Below, piece after piece: positions 43,488 through 51,142 of a DNA stretch of 51,142 nucleotides (positions are counted from its first letter, which is position 1; every line of letters begins with the position of its first letter). The DNA comes from a virus: IMG/VR virus record IMGVR_UViG_3300008117_000058, positions 1-51,142 of that record; one strand, written 5' to 3'. The notes under the pieces were generated by a model. That model worked only from the letters and a program-made list of their open reading frames with translations, did not search any database and was not told the DNA's origin. Both the position numbers and the translations under genes were made by a program.

Positions 43488-44246
43488 ATGAGTGTATCAA
43501 TAAATTATAGTGGTAGGTTAGGTAACAATTTATTTCAATACGTTGCCGCCTATATTTTTGCTAAAAAATTTAATCTAAAAATAACTTCTAGTATTGTAGA
43601 AAATATTTTTGATTTACCATCATTGGTTGGTGATGTAACTAGTGATAATATAATCGATGTTGATGATAATAATTTTATGACATTGTTGGAATCTGAATCA
43701 TTAACACAAGCTCATTATCATTTTTTAGGATATTATCAAAATAGAGATTTTATCTTAAAATACAAAAACGAAATAAAATCTCTATTTAATTTAAAATTTA
43801 CTGATATTCCAAAGGATGAAGTTTTTGTTGCGTATAGGATTGGTGATATAAACGGTGAAAGACAAATGTTACCAATTGAATATTACAGAGAAGCGTTACA
43901 AAATATTGGTTGTGATAAGGGGTATATTACATCAGACACACCAAATCATCCAAATGTAATTCAATTATCAATTGAATTTAATTTAATTATTTATAATAAT
44001 TCACCAATAGAAACTATTGATTTTGCTAAAAATTTTAATAACTTAGTTTTAAGTGAAGGTAGTTTTAGTTGGTGGATGGGTTTTTTAAGTTCTGCTGAAA
44101 ATATCTACTACAATGAAAGACCTAGATTTTGGCATGGTGACATGTTCGTCATTCCAGAATGGAAAGCACTTAAATACGATTGGGACCAAACATGTATTAA
44201 CCCTAATAATAAATTAAATTGTAATAAAATAATTAAATATGTCTAA
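43488..44246 (+). CDS. GT11-like (alpha-1,2-fucosyltransferase-type) glycosyltransferase
   Basis: 252 residues. GRLGNNLFQYVAAYIFAKKF at the N-terminus is the family 11 start. VAYRIGD (about 115-121) replaces the HxRxGD motif that binds GDP-fucose, and LSEGSFSWWMGFLSS matches the usual SNSTFSWW segment. With the GT10-like gene and GMD this makes a fucose-type product likely. The C-terminus overlaps the gmd start by 8 nt. Confidence 0.85.
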   Translation: MSVSINYSGRLGNNLFQYVAAYIFAKKFNLKITSSIVENIFDLPSLVGDVTSDNIIDVDDNNFMTLLESESLTQAHYHFLGYYQNRDFILKYKNEIKSLFNLKFTDIPKDEVFVAYRIGDINGERQMLPIEYYREALQNIGCDKGYITSDTPNHPNVIQLSIEFNLIIYNNSPIETIDFAKNFNNLVLSEGSFSWWMGFLSSAENIYYNERPRFWHGDMFVIPEWKALKYDWDQTCINPNNKLNCNKIIKYV

Positions 44247-45252
44247 AAAAACTGCTTTAATTATAGGTGCTAACGGACAAGACGCATCGTATATGGCTGA
44301 ATTCCTTATTAAAAAAGGTTATGAAGTGCATGGTACTATTAGAAGAAATTCAGTGCCAGAATCACAAACAACTAGAATTGAATATTTACGTTCAGAAGAC
44401 TTAATAAATTTACATTATATGGATTTGACTGACCCAATTAGTGTTGAATCAATCATCAATGAAATTAAACCAGATGAAATTTATCATTTAGCGGCTCAAA
44501 GCCATGTTCAAATTAGTTTTGAATTACCTAAGTACACACTTGATGTTAACGCTGGTGGTACGTTATCTGTATTAGAAGCAGTTAGAAAATTTTCACCTAA
44601 TTCTAAAATTTATCATGCAGCAACATCTGAAATGTTTGGTAATTCATATGACGAAGATAAGTTCCAAAGAGAAACAACACCATTGATGCCAGTATCACCT
44701 TACGGTTGTAGTAAATTATATGCACATAGTTTATGTCATAACTATAGAAACGCTTATAATATGTTTATATGCTCTGGTATTTTATTTAACCATGAAAGCC
44801 CTAGAAGAGGTATAAACTTTGTTACAAATAAAGTAGTTTTAGAAGCTGTAAAAATTAAATTAGGTTTATCTGACAAATTAGTGTTAGGTAATTTAGCAGC
44901 AATGAGGGATTGGGGTCACGCCAAAGATTATATTAAAGGTATGTGGCTTATGTTACAACAAGATAAACCAGAAGATTATGTATTAGCTACTGGTGAATCT
45001 AGAAGCGTTGGTGAATTAGTTGATTATGTATTTGAAAAATTAAATTTAGATAAAAACAAATATTTAAAAACAGATAAAAAATTTGAAAGAGCCGAGGAAT
45101 TACATTATTTAAGAGGTGATTCTACAAAGGCTAGAAATATACTTGGTTGGAAACCAGAATATACATTTCACTCAATGATTGATGAGATGATTGAATATTG
45201 GGAAGAAAAATTAACGAGTAAAAATGATATGGTGTGGGTGGATTCTTTATGA
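44239..45252 (+). CDS. gmd: GDP-mannose 4,6-dehydratase
   Basis: 337 residues, full length. It converts GDP-mannose to GDP-4-keto-6-deoxymannose, the precursor of GDP-fucose, GDP-rhamnose or GDP-perosamine. The NADP-binding motif is GANGQDAS (10-17), the last Gly of the classical GITGQDGS being Ala. Catalytic residues T129-S130-E131 and Y155-GCS-K159 are present, and the family segment FNHESPRRG is at about 183-191. No fcl-type epimerase/reductase was found, so the next step depends on the host or on genes outside. A promoter-like element and 66-nt gap follow. Confidence 0.95.
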   Translation: MSKKTALIIGANGQDASYMAEFLIKKGYEVHGTIRRNSVPESQTTRIEYLRSEDLINLHYMDLTDPISVESIINEIKPDEIYHLAAQSHVQISFELPKYTLDVNAGGTLSVLEAVRKFSPNSKIYHAATSEMFGNSYDEDKFQRETTPLMPVSPYGCSKLYAHSLCHNYRNAYNMFICSGILFNHESPRRGINFVTNKVVLEAVKIKLGLSDKLVLGNLAAMRDWGHAKDYIKGMWLMLQQDKPEDYVLATGESRSVGELVDYVFEKLNLDKNKYLKTDKKFERAEELHYLRGDSTKARNILGWKPEYTFHSMIDEMIEYWEEKLTSKNDMVWVDSL

Positions 45253-45296
45253 TTGATAAACAAATCTAAATTATTTAAACCAATCTAAAAAATTAA

Positions 45297-45312
45297 GATA
45301 TTTATAATAAAG
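45297..45312 (+). promoter_or_regulatory. Late-promoter-like element before the PhoH-like gene
   Basis: GATATTTATAATAAAG; octamer TATAATAA (45303-45310) ends 8 nt before the ATG at 45319. Confidence 0.5.
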
Positions 45313-45318
45313 TTATAT

Positions 45319-46206
45319 ATGAACAAAAAACCTACAACAACAAAAACTACTAGAACTACTAGAACTAGGGCTAAAAAAGTTACAACAACTGAAGACGAAA
45401 ATTTTATAAAAGGACCAACAGTTTTATTATCTCAAATTAAAATTGATATTAAACATAAAAACGAAACTCAAAAGAAATTAACGAGTTCAATCAAAAATAA
45501 CGATGTTACATTTTGTACTGGCCCAGCTGGTACTGGTAAGACTCTGTTAAGCGTTGCTGAAGCATTGTTACTTTTAAAAAACAACCCAGATGTTTATCGT
45601 GAAATTAAATTGGTTAAATCAATTGAACAACTAAAAGGTGAAGATTTAGGTACATTGCCAGGTGATGAAAAAGATAAACTTAAATTTATCATGATGTCAT
45701 ATTTTGATGCTTTTTATAAACTTATTGGTGAAGAATTAACCAACAAATTAATGGAAGCTGGATATATCAAAATGGAAGTGTTTGGTTCTATCCGTGGTAG
45801 GTCTTTTTCTAACTGTATTATAATCATTGATGAATACCAAAACGTTAGACATAAAAACTCTAAAACATTCTTAACTAGATTCTCTGAGAACACAAAAGTA
45901 GTTGCTTTAGGTGATACTGGCCAAATTGACTTAAAAGATGAAACTGATAGTGCGTTAGAAGCATTAATCGAAGACGTTAAAAACAATCCAGAAGAAGGTG
46001 TTGCTGTAGTTGAATTTAACGCTGATGAAGTTGTTAGACATAGGTTAACGTCTTATTTCATAAAGTTATATGATAACAGAAGAAAAAGGATGATAGCTGA
46101 AAAAACTAGACAGACACCAATAGTAAAACCAGAACCACCAAAAAGTCAAATTATTAGAGAAAAAGGTTTATTTGGAAATATTTTATCAATTTTCTTAAAA
46201 AAATGA
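45319..46206 (+). CDS. PhoH-family ATPase
   Basis: 295 residues. Walker A is GPAGTGKT (68-75), Walker B is IIIIDEYQN (about 167-175), and sensor GDTGQID lies at 198-204, a PhoH-like P-loop ATPase. A Thr/Arg/Lys-rich basic N-terminal tail (about 1-25) may bind nucleic acid. PhoH-like proteins are common in phages, often with a proposed RNA-helicase or RNase-linked role, not settled. It begins a new unit behind a late-type octamer and is followed by 44 nt with a hairpin abutting the next ATG. Confidence 0.92.
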   Translation: MNKKPTTTKTTRTTRTRAKKVTTTEDENFIKGPTVLLSQIKIDIKHKNETQKKLTSSIKNNDVTFCTGPAGTGKTLLSVAEALLLLKNNPDVYREIKLVKSIEQLKGEDLGTLPGDEKDKLKFIMMSYFDAFYKLIGEELTNKLMEAGYIKMEVFGSIRGRSFSNCIIIIDEYQNVRHKNSKTFLTRFSENTKVVALGDTGQIDLKDETDSALEALIEDVKNNPEEGVAVVEFNADEVVRHRLTSYFIKLYDNRRKRMIAEKTRQTPIVKPEPPKSQIIREKGLFGNILSIFLKK

Positions 46207-46226
46207 ATTTTTAACTTTACTTATAA

Positions 46227-46250
46227 GCTACCATTTGTTAAATTGGTAGC
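46227..46250. promoter_or_regulatory. Hairpin directly abutting the start codon of the HAD-like gene
   Basis: GCTACCA and TGGTAGC form a 7-bp stem with a 10-nt loop; the stem's last base is the one before the ATG at 46251. No U-run follows, so it is not a typical terminator for the PhoH-like gene. It could hold back ribosomes from the start codon. Confidence 0.5.
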
Positions 46251-46856
46251 ATGAAGATAGGTATTACTATAAATGAGGTATTAAGAGATTTTATTGGACA
46301 ATTTGCTTATACGTATAATAAGTACATCGAGGAAATAGATATCACAAATGATGATATCACCAGTTTCAATTTAATTGAGCATTTTAAGTTTGACGACATC
46401 AACAAACTTAATAGGTTTCTGTATTTAGAAGCACCTCTAGAAATTTTTGGTCACGCTGACCAGATGTCAGATGGTTTAATGAACCATTTCAATAATTTCT
46501 TAACTGAAATTGAAGATGAAGGCGAACATGAGATTATATTAATAAGTAGAGAAGTTGAAAAGAGTATTCCTTCAACTTTTTTCTTTTTATCAAAAACTGG
46601 TTGCCGAATTAAAAACATCAAATTTGTTCTAAATTATGATGAAAAATGGGAAGATGTTGATGTATTAATCACAGCTAATCCTAAAACCTTAGAATTAAAA
46701 CCAAGCGGTAAAATTAGTATTAAAGTTAAAACTTCTTATAATAATGACGCATCGTCTGATTATGAGCTAGACTCCCTATTAGATTTTATTAACAATGAAG
46801 AATTAAGAAATAGAATCCTAAATACAAAAATAACAAATTACGAAGAAATTGATTAA
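46251..46856 (+). CDS. Degenerate HAD-like protein (5'-nucleotidase-type fold)
   Basis: 201 residues. KIGITINEVL at the N-terminus lines up with the KIGIDIDEVL-type motif I of small HAD 5'(3')-nucleotidases, but the two catalytic Asp residues are Thr and Asn. IILISREV and STFFFLSKTGCRI, then DVLITANP, fit motif II and III positions. It is therefore probably a catalytically dead HAD, perhaps a structural or regulatory nucleotide binder. The fold call is by eye. It ends 1 nt before the next start. Confidence 0.55.
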   Translation: MKIGITINEVLRDFIGQFAYTYNKYIEEIDITNDDITSFNLIEHFKFDDINKLNRFLYLEAPLEIFGHADQMSDGLMNHFNNFLTEIEDEGEHEIILISREVEKSIPSTFFFLSKTGCRIKNIKFVLNYDEKWEDVDVLITANPKTLELKPSGKISIKVKTSYNNDASSDYELDSLLDFINNEELRNRILNTKITNYEEID

Positions 46857-46857
46857 T

Positions 46858-47217
46858 ATGATTGAATTTGGAGGCAACATATATTACATTGATGTTGAAG
46901 CATTAGAAAACACGATAAAACCTATCGGTGCTAAAGGTAGTAAAAAAATCATTGAAAAAGAAACTAAAACTTATGCTGATGAAAATGGTAGAGTTTTAAG
47001 TGTTGAAATAACAGAAGTTGAAAGAGAACGACCTAGAGAAATTGACGCTACTAAATATGATATTTTAAGAGTTATGATTGAAATATTAATGGATGCGACT
47101 GAAGATACTGACGATGATTCTTTAGGTGCTGAAAGAGCGTTAGATAAAACATCACTAGGATATAAAATAGCTTTTAACACATTATACAATTACGGTATAT
47201 TAAAAGAAAAAGAATAA
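46858..47217 (+). CDS. Hypothetical acidic protein
   Basis: 119 residues from the ATG at 46858; an upstream TTG at 46849 overlaps the preceding stop and is less likely. IEFGGNIYYIDVEALENTI at the N-terminus, then charged SVEITEVERERPREIDATKY and a helical C-terminus with VMIEILMDATEDTDDDSLG. Not recognised. It separates the HAD-like gene from a glycosyltransferase and follows the former by 1 nt. Confidence 0.6.
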   Translation: MIEFGGNIYYIDVEALENTIKPIGAKGSKKIIEKETKTYADENGRVLSVEITEVERERPREIDATKYDILRVMIEILMDATEDTDDDSLGAERALDKTSLGYKIAFNTLYNYGILKEKE

Positions 47218-47238
47218 CCAAATAATAACATTAAAAAT

Positions 47239-48390
47239 ATGGAACAAAAAAAACAAATCGAAGAACAAATAAGTCAAATTACTTTGGCTTTAAATAACAT
47301 TGAAAATAAAAATTTTAATGTTTATTTCTTTGTGCTAGACACAAAAGGTAACCCAACAGCTGGAATCGCTAACATTTATGAACATGTTAAAATTTTAAAA
47401 GGGTTAGGTTACAATGCATGTATCTTACATGAAAAAAATGATTACAAATTAAGAGGCGACCAAGAAGGTAATGGTGTTGCTGATTGGCTAGGTGAAGAAT
47501 ACGCTGCACTACCACACGCATCAATTGAAGGTCAAGATTTAAATATCTCACCTTCTGACTTTGTGGTTATTCCAGAAATTTTTGCTAACATCATGGACCA
47601 ACTTAAAGGTTTCCCATGTAAAAAAATTGTTATGTCACAAAGCTATGATTATTTATTAGAATTGTTACAAATAGGTAAAAGATGGAATGTTGATTACGGA
47701 TTTAATGACGTTATAACAACATCTGAAAAACAAGCTGATTATGTAAAATCATTATTCCCATCAATTCAAACACACATTGTACCAGTTTCAATTTCTGACT
47801 ATTTTAAAGATAGTGACAAACCTAAAATCCCAGTAGTTTCTATTTTAACTAGAAACCATGGTGAAGCTGCTAAAATAGCAAAATCATTTTATTTACAATT
47901 CCCACTTTACAAATGGATTACTTTTAAAGAGTTAAGAGGATTACCTAAAACACAATTTGCTACTGAATTAGCTAAATCATGTTTAGCTGTGTGGATTGAT
48001 GACCAAGCTGGTTTTGGTACTTTCCCATTAGAAGCTATTGAATCTAACACACCAGTAATTGGTAAAATCCCTAACATGGTTCCAGAGTGGATGGAAACGA
48101 CAAATGACAAAGGTGTTAAAGTTATCAAAAATAATGGTATCTGGACTAACACTACGTTAAATATACCAGAATTAATTGCTAACTATTTAAAAGTTTGGTT
48201 TGAAGATTCATTACCACAAGAATTATTAAATGGTATGGAACAATCTAAAGGACAATACACTAGCGAAAAACAAATTACAGCGGCAACTGAAGTTTATACT
48301 AAAATTTTTGAAAATAGAAAATCTGAATTAAGTATTGTATTGGAAAAATTAACTGAAGCATTAATAGAGGTTGAACCTACTAACGCATAA
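47239..48390 (+). CDS. GT-B glycosyltransferase (GT4-like)
   Basis: 383 residues. After a helical N-terminus, NVYFFVLDTKGNPTAGIANI and IYEHVKILKGLGY open the first Rossmann half; DFVVIPEIFANIMDQLKGF and KIVMSQSYDYL follow. The donor half contains VVSILTRNHGEAAKIAKSF and the conserved GFGTFPLEAIESNTPVIGKI, where E and its spacing match the E-x7-E sugar-nucleotide site. Specificity unknown. Upstream neighbours are unrelated, so this may be part of a second glycan unit after the PhoH-like gene. Confidence 0.87.
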   Translation: MEQKKQIEEQISQITLALNNIENKNFNVYFFVLDTKGNPTAGIANIYEHVKILKGLGYNACILHEKNDYKLRGDQEGNGVADWLGEEYAALPHASIEGQDLNISPSDFVVIPEIFANIMDQLKGFPCKKIVMSQSYDYLLELLQIGKRWNVDYGFNDVITTSEKQADYVKSLFPSIQTHIVPVSISDYFKDSDKPKIPVVSILTRNHGEAAKIAKSFYLQFPLYKWITFKELRGLPKTQFATELAKSCLAVWIDDQAGFGTFPLEAIESNTPVIGKIPNMVPEWMETTNDKGVKVIKNNGIWTNTTLNIPELIANYLKVWFEDSLPQELLNGMEQSKGQYTSEKQITAATEVYTKIFENRKSELSIVLEKLTEALIEVEPTNA

Positions 48391-48412
48391 TAAAATATTA
48401 AAATAAAAAAAA

Positions 48413-49207
48413 ATGGAAAAAAATAATATAAGTGTAATCTTACCAGTGCATTCATTAAATAAAGAAACTAAAACTTTATTATATAATGCTATTAAGAGCG
48501 TTTTAACTCAAAACGTTAGACCAGAAACTTTAATAATTGTTGCCCCTAAAAATAGCGATGTTGTTAAACATGTAAAAACTATTGATTTTGGTGATTATAG
48601 CAATTCAGTTGTTATCGCTGAAAATGATGGTGCTACTGATTTCGCATCTCAAATCAATTATGGTGTGTCAGAATGTAAAACAGAATGGTTTTCAATTTTA
48701 GAACTTGATGATGAATATTCTAACATTTGGTTTAAAAATGTTATTGAATATAGAGCAGCACACACTAACGTAGATATCTTTATGCCTATCGTTATTGACG
48801 TTAATGAAAATAACGAATTTATTGGTTTTACTAACGAAGCTGTATGGGCTCAAAGTTTTTCTGATGAGTTAGGTATTTTAGATAATAACGCATTGTTAGC
48901 TTATCAAAACTTTAACATTGATGGATTTGTAATGAAAAAATCAATGTATGAAGAATTTGGTGGTTTTAAACCAAGTATTAAATTAACGTTCATTACTGAA
49001 TTCTTATTAAGAATGACGTTTAAAGACGCTAGAGTTATGATTATACCTAGATTTGGATATAAACATGTTAACCAACGTAAAGATTCATTATTTGCGTCAT
49101 ATAAAGAAACTATTGACCCAGTAGAAGCAAGATGGTGGTTAGCTACTGCTAAGAAAGAATATTATTTCACTAAAGATAGAAATATAACGTATGATTCACA
49201 AAGTTAA
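48413..49207 (+). CDS. GT2-like glycosyltransferase (GT-A fold)
   Basis: 264 residues. ISVILPVHSLNKETKTLLYN, then AIKSVLTQNVRPETLIIV, is the GT2 N-terminal nucleotide-binding region; EWFSILELDDEYSNIWF gives the metal-binding D-D. The C-terminal portion includes FVMKKSMYEEFGGFKPS, a frequent acceptor-site segment. Cytosolic, no TM helix. It is the last of the glycan-type genes; the sigma-like gene starts 3 nt later. Confidence 0.87.
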   Translation: MEKNNISVILPVHSLNKETKTLLYNAIKSVLTQNVRPETLIIVAPKNSDVVKHVKTIDFGDYSNSVVIAENDGATDFASQINYGVSECKTEWFSILELDDEYSNIWFKNVIEYRAAHTNVDIFMPIVIDVNENNEFIGFTNEAVWAQSFSDELGILDNNALLAYQNFNIDGFVMKKSMYEEFGGFKPSIKLTFITEFLLRMTFKDARVMIIPRFGYKHVNQRKDSLFASYKETIDPVEARWWLATAKKEYYFTKDRNITYDSQS

Positions 49208-49210
49208 AAA

Positions 49211-49936
49211 ATGGTTACAAAGCGAGGACGAAAAAGAAAAAACGAAATGTATTTTGGTCCAGAAGAAGAAGAAGCAGTAATCAAATTTTTAGAATCAACA
49301 GATGAAACAGAAAGGAATCTAATTTTTAACGAGTGGCTTAAAGGGCCACTCGATAAAATGATAGAGTCGATAATTAGAAAGTACAAATTGTATAGAAAAG
49401 GAGAAACATTTGAAGAGTTGCATAGCGACACCTTATCTTTTCTTATGACAAAAGTACACAAATTTGAAAGTGGTAGAGGCAAAAAAGCTTATTCATATTT
49501 TGGAACTATTAGTAAACATTATATTTTAGGGTTACTAATCAAAGATGAAAAATATATTAAACAAACAACATCTTACGAAGACTTAAACGACAGTCTTGAA
49601 GAAAGAGAGGATTTAACATACGTTATCGACAAAGACAACGTAGAAATGGGGGACTTCATTCAAAAGTTAATAGAAGAAATTAAAACAGAAATACAAAACG
49701 AAAATAACCATAAGAAAAAACTAAACGAAAACGAAATCAAAATTGGTTATGCGTTAATAGATATTTTAGAAAATTGGGAATTAGTTTTCTCATCAATGGA
49801 AGGAGGTTCAAAATATAATAAAAACTCTTTTTTAGAAACTATGAGAAATTATACTAACCTATCAACTAAAGATATTAGGATTGGAATGAAACGATATAAA
49901 CTACTATATGAAGTATTAAAAAACTATGGATTATAG
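49211..49936 (+). CDS. Late-transcription sigma factor (gp55-like)
   Basis: 241 residues. A basic N-terminus (TKRGRKRKNE) precedes a sigma70 region 2-like helical block: RNLIFNEWLKGPLDKMIESI, then GETFEELHSDTLSFLM and KVHKFESGRGKKAYSYFGTI, matching the gp55 pattern of D/E-rich helices and a conserved aromatic F-x-Y-F. The C-terminal helices (about 150-241) are unassigned. gp55 directs RNA polymerase to the T4 late octamer TATAAATA, and such octamers abound here. The T4 clamp and gp33 co-activator are not in the window. Confidence 0.8.
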   Translation: MVTKRGRKRKNEMYFGPEEEEAVIKFLESTDETERNLIFNEWLKGPLDKMIESIIRKYKLYRKGETFEELHSDTLSFLMTKVHKFESGRGKKAYSYFGTISKHYILGLLIKDEKYIKQTTSYEDLNDSLEEREDLTYVIDKDNVEMGDFIQKLIEEIKTEIQNENNHKKKLNENEIKIGYALIDILENWELVFSSMEGGSKYNKNSFLETMRNYTNLSTKDIRIGMKRYKLLYEVLKNYGL

Positions 49937-49966
49937 ATGTTTACATTAAAAATTTTAATATTTTAG

Positions 49967-49980
49967 GTATTTATATATAG
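49967..49980 (+). promoter_or_regulatory. Weak late-promoter-like element
   Basis: GTATTTATATATAG, with octamer TATATATA ending 29 nt before the ATG at 50009; spacing differs from the other elements. Confidence 0.3.
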
Positions 49981-50008
49981 ATAACAAACATTTTAAAACT
50001 AAAATAAA

Positions 50009-50401
50009 ATGCCTAGAAAAAAGAAACAAGACGTAAAAGTAAACGATACAGAATCATTAGAAGGTTTAATGCAAGAAACATATAATGATGCATGTTTACA
50101 AATAAATGACGCTCAAAAAACTATCAATGAATTATCAGCTAGTGCTTCACCAGTAGATGTTGATGATTTAACTAAGATTGCAAAAGAAAAGGGTAGTTTA
50201 TTAAAAGTTAAAGATTCAGCAATAAGAATTAAATTAGAAATCGCTAAATTACAAAGTGATATTATTAAAAATCGTGGTGATGTTGAATCAACTATTAACG
50301 AACGCAGCCAAGGTAGCGCATCATTAAATGATTATAAATCAATTAGAGAAATGATTAAGAATGGTGGGTTAAATGAAGATAACGACACAGAATTATTTTA
50401 A
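50009..50401 (+). CDS. Hypothetical helical protein
   Basis: 130 residues. Basic N-terminus (PRKKKQDVKV), then long helices with CLQINDAQKTINELSASA and KVKDSAIRIKLEIAKLQSDI, likely coiled coil, and an acidic end (NEDNDTELF). It has the size and shape of a small terminase subunit or assembly cofactor, but no motif proves it. It ends 3 nt before the next gene. Confidence 0.6.
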   Translation: MPRKKKQDVKVNDTESLEGLMQETYNDACLQINDAQKTINELSASASPVDVDDLTKIAKEKGSLLKVKDSAIRIKLEIAKLQSDIIKNRGDVESTINERSQGSASLNDYKSIREMIKNGGLNEDNDTELF

Positions 50402-50404
50402 CAT

Positions 50405-51142
50405 ATGGCATTAGTTGACCAAAAAAAGAAAGTTTTCGGTTATATCGCATCAGCTAGAGTTTTAACAGAGCAAATGCCTATAATGAAATTAATTAACTCT
50501 TTACCATCATTAAACAATGGTAAAGACCCTATTGTTTTTTTAACTGACTTGATAAAATCATTAATTGGTTATGAAGCATTACGAGATTCTGTTGTTGATA
50601 TTTTAACCTATTCATTTGATGAGATTGAGGTTAAAGTTAAAACGGCTTTAAAAAGAGAGTTAATATCACTAGTTAGTTGTGGTGTTAATCCTAGTATTCC
50701 TAACTTTTTAAAATCAACTGGTACTGGAATTAATATTGAAGTTAAAAAACTTGATTTTTTAGAAATGTTTAAAGTTGATGCTAACTCAAAAGTTGGTGTA
50801 TTACTATATGACGACATAACTTCACCATTGACACAATCTTCAGATTTTAACACTTTTTTATATGGTGTTATTCAAAATGATGGCGTTAAACAATCATGGA
50901 AAAACATTTTAGATATTACCTTTAATTCATTAGGTAATGTCAATAGACCTAATAATAGTTTAACTATCAAAGTTAATTCAAGTTATGACAATAAAACGTT
51001 AAATGATTTAAATAATGATTTTATTGATTCTCTTAAATTATTTAACGCTGAAAAAGTTGTTAATAATATTATTGACGTAATTTTCGGTTCAATATCAGTA
51101 TCTATTTCAAAAACAAAAAAACAATTAGACCAAGAAGGTAAA
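50405..51142 (+). CDS. Probable virion structural protein, 3' end outside window
   Basis: 246 codons from ATG, open to the window edge. It begins MALVDQKKKVFGYIASARVL and contains PIVFLTDLIKSLIGYEALRD and VNPSIPNFLKSTGTGINIEV, with no recognised family. The chain alternates helices and beta segments and is weakly acidic. It follows the helical gene at 50009 by 3 nt, so the two are co-transcribed, presumably as late genes next to the gp55-like sigma. Confidence 0.65.
   Translation, partial: MALVDQKKKVFGYIASARVLTEQMPIMKLINSLPSLNNGKDPIVFLTDLIKSLIGYEALRDSVVDILTYSFDEIEVKVKTALKRELISLVSCGVNPSIPNFLKSTGTGINIEVKKLDFLEMFKVDANSKVGVLLYDDITSPLTQSSDFNTFLYGVIQNDGVKQSWKNILDITFNSLGNVNRPNNSLTIKVNSSYDNKTLNDLNNDFIDSLKLFNAEKVVNNIIDVIFGSISVSISKTKKQLDQEGK

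Noticed and set aside
1-51142. Reassigned stop codon (as in some large phages)
   Set aside because: Conserved genes read through cleanly with standard code and end mainly in TAA; no conserved gene is broken by TAG or TGA.

Overview
The window is a piece of a large, strongly AT-rich tailed-phage genome of T4-like (myovirus) character, most likely infecting a member of the Bacteroidota. The T4-like evidence is a family B DNA polymerase with fused exonuclease, a gp55-like late sigma factor, T4-late-type TATAAATA promoter octamers, a PhoH-type ATPase, a dUTPase, a glutaredoxin, a neck-like structural protein and a large set of tail-fibre genes. The host guess rests on three things: starts preceded by A/T-rich leaders and almost no Shine-Dalgarno sequences, fibre families (LRR, HAEG-repeat/S74, LamG-like) common in phages of that phylum, and a membrane protein that resembles ones I recall from Flavobacteriia. 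This is inference; no host marker is present. I saw no tRNA, rRNA or CRISPR, and no sign of a non-standard code.

Layout. Positions 1-5002: conserved plus-strand genes (SNF2 helicase, glutaredoxin) are interleaved with minus-strand homing-endonuclease-type genes of three families (GIY-YIG, HNH, Vsr-like). The 3' end of the SNF2 gene is duplicated across the HNH insertion. 5135-10171: a neck-like structural gene converges on the giant DNA polymerase gene at a bidirectional terminator. 10288-13551: small minus-strand tail/fibre operon. 13624-16151: plus-strand cluster of two small membrane proteins, a J-domain protein and a DUF2827-like glycosyltransferase. 16223-29287: long minus-strand fibre/adhesin region, including an LRR protein, a coiled-coil fibre, a LamG-like protein and a HAEG-repeat fibre with an S74 chaperone; two paralogous small proteins alternate with two of the large fibres. 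29348-32557: plus-strand probable virion genes, including a tandem paralogous pair and a WYL-like protein.

32649-49207: a run of glycan genes on the plus strand. It holds at least eleven glycosyltransferase-type genes (GT-A and GT-B folds, GT25-, GT10-, GT11- and GT47-like), an FkbM methyltransferase and GDP-mannose 4,6-dehydratase, with nucleotide and DNA genes (dUTPase, HD-like, PhoH) mixed in. Many are joined by ATGA or TAATG overlaps. A GDP-mannose-derived deoxysugar (fucose-like) glycan for virion or host-surface decoration is the simplest reading. 49211-51142: the gp55-like sigma factor, then unidentified probable structural genes running off the edge.

The most unusual signals are (a) the SNF2/HNH locus, where two copies of the gene's 3' end encode 26 identical residues through 11 silent differences, like a naturally recoded rescue end carried with a homing endonuclease; (b) TATAAATA-type octamers 8-12 nt before the start codons of at least eight genes on both strands, which with a gp55-like sigma suggests near-leaderless late mRNAs; (c) the fucose-type glycan cluster; and (d) the repeated fibre plus small-protein pair. 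All family calls come from reading motifs by eye, with no database search.
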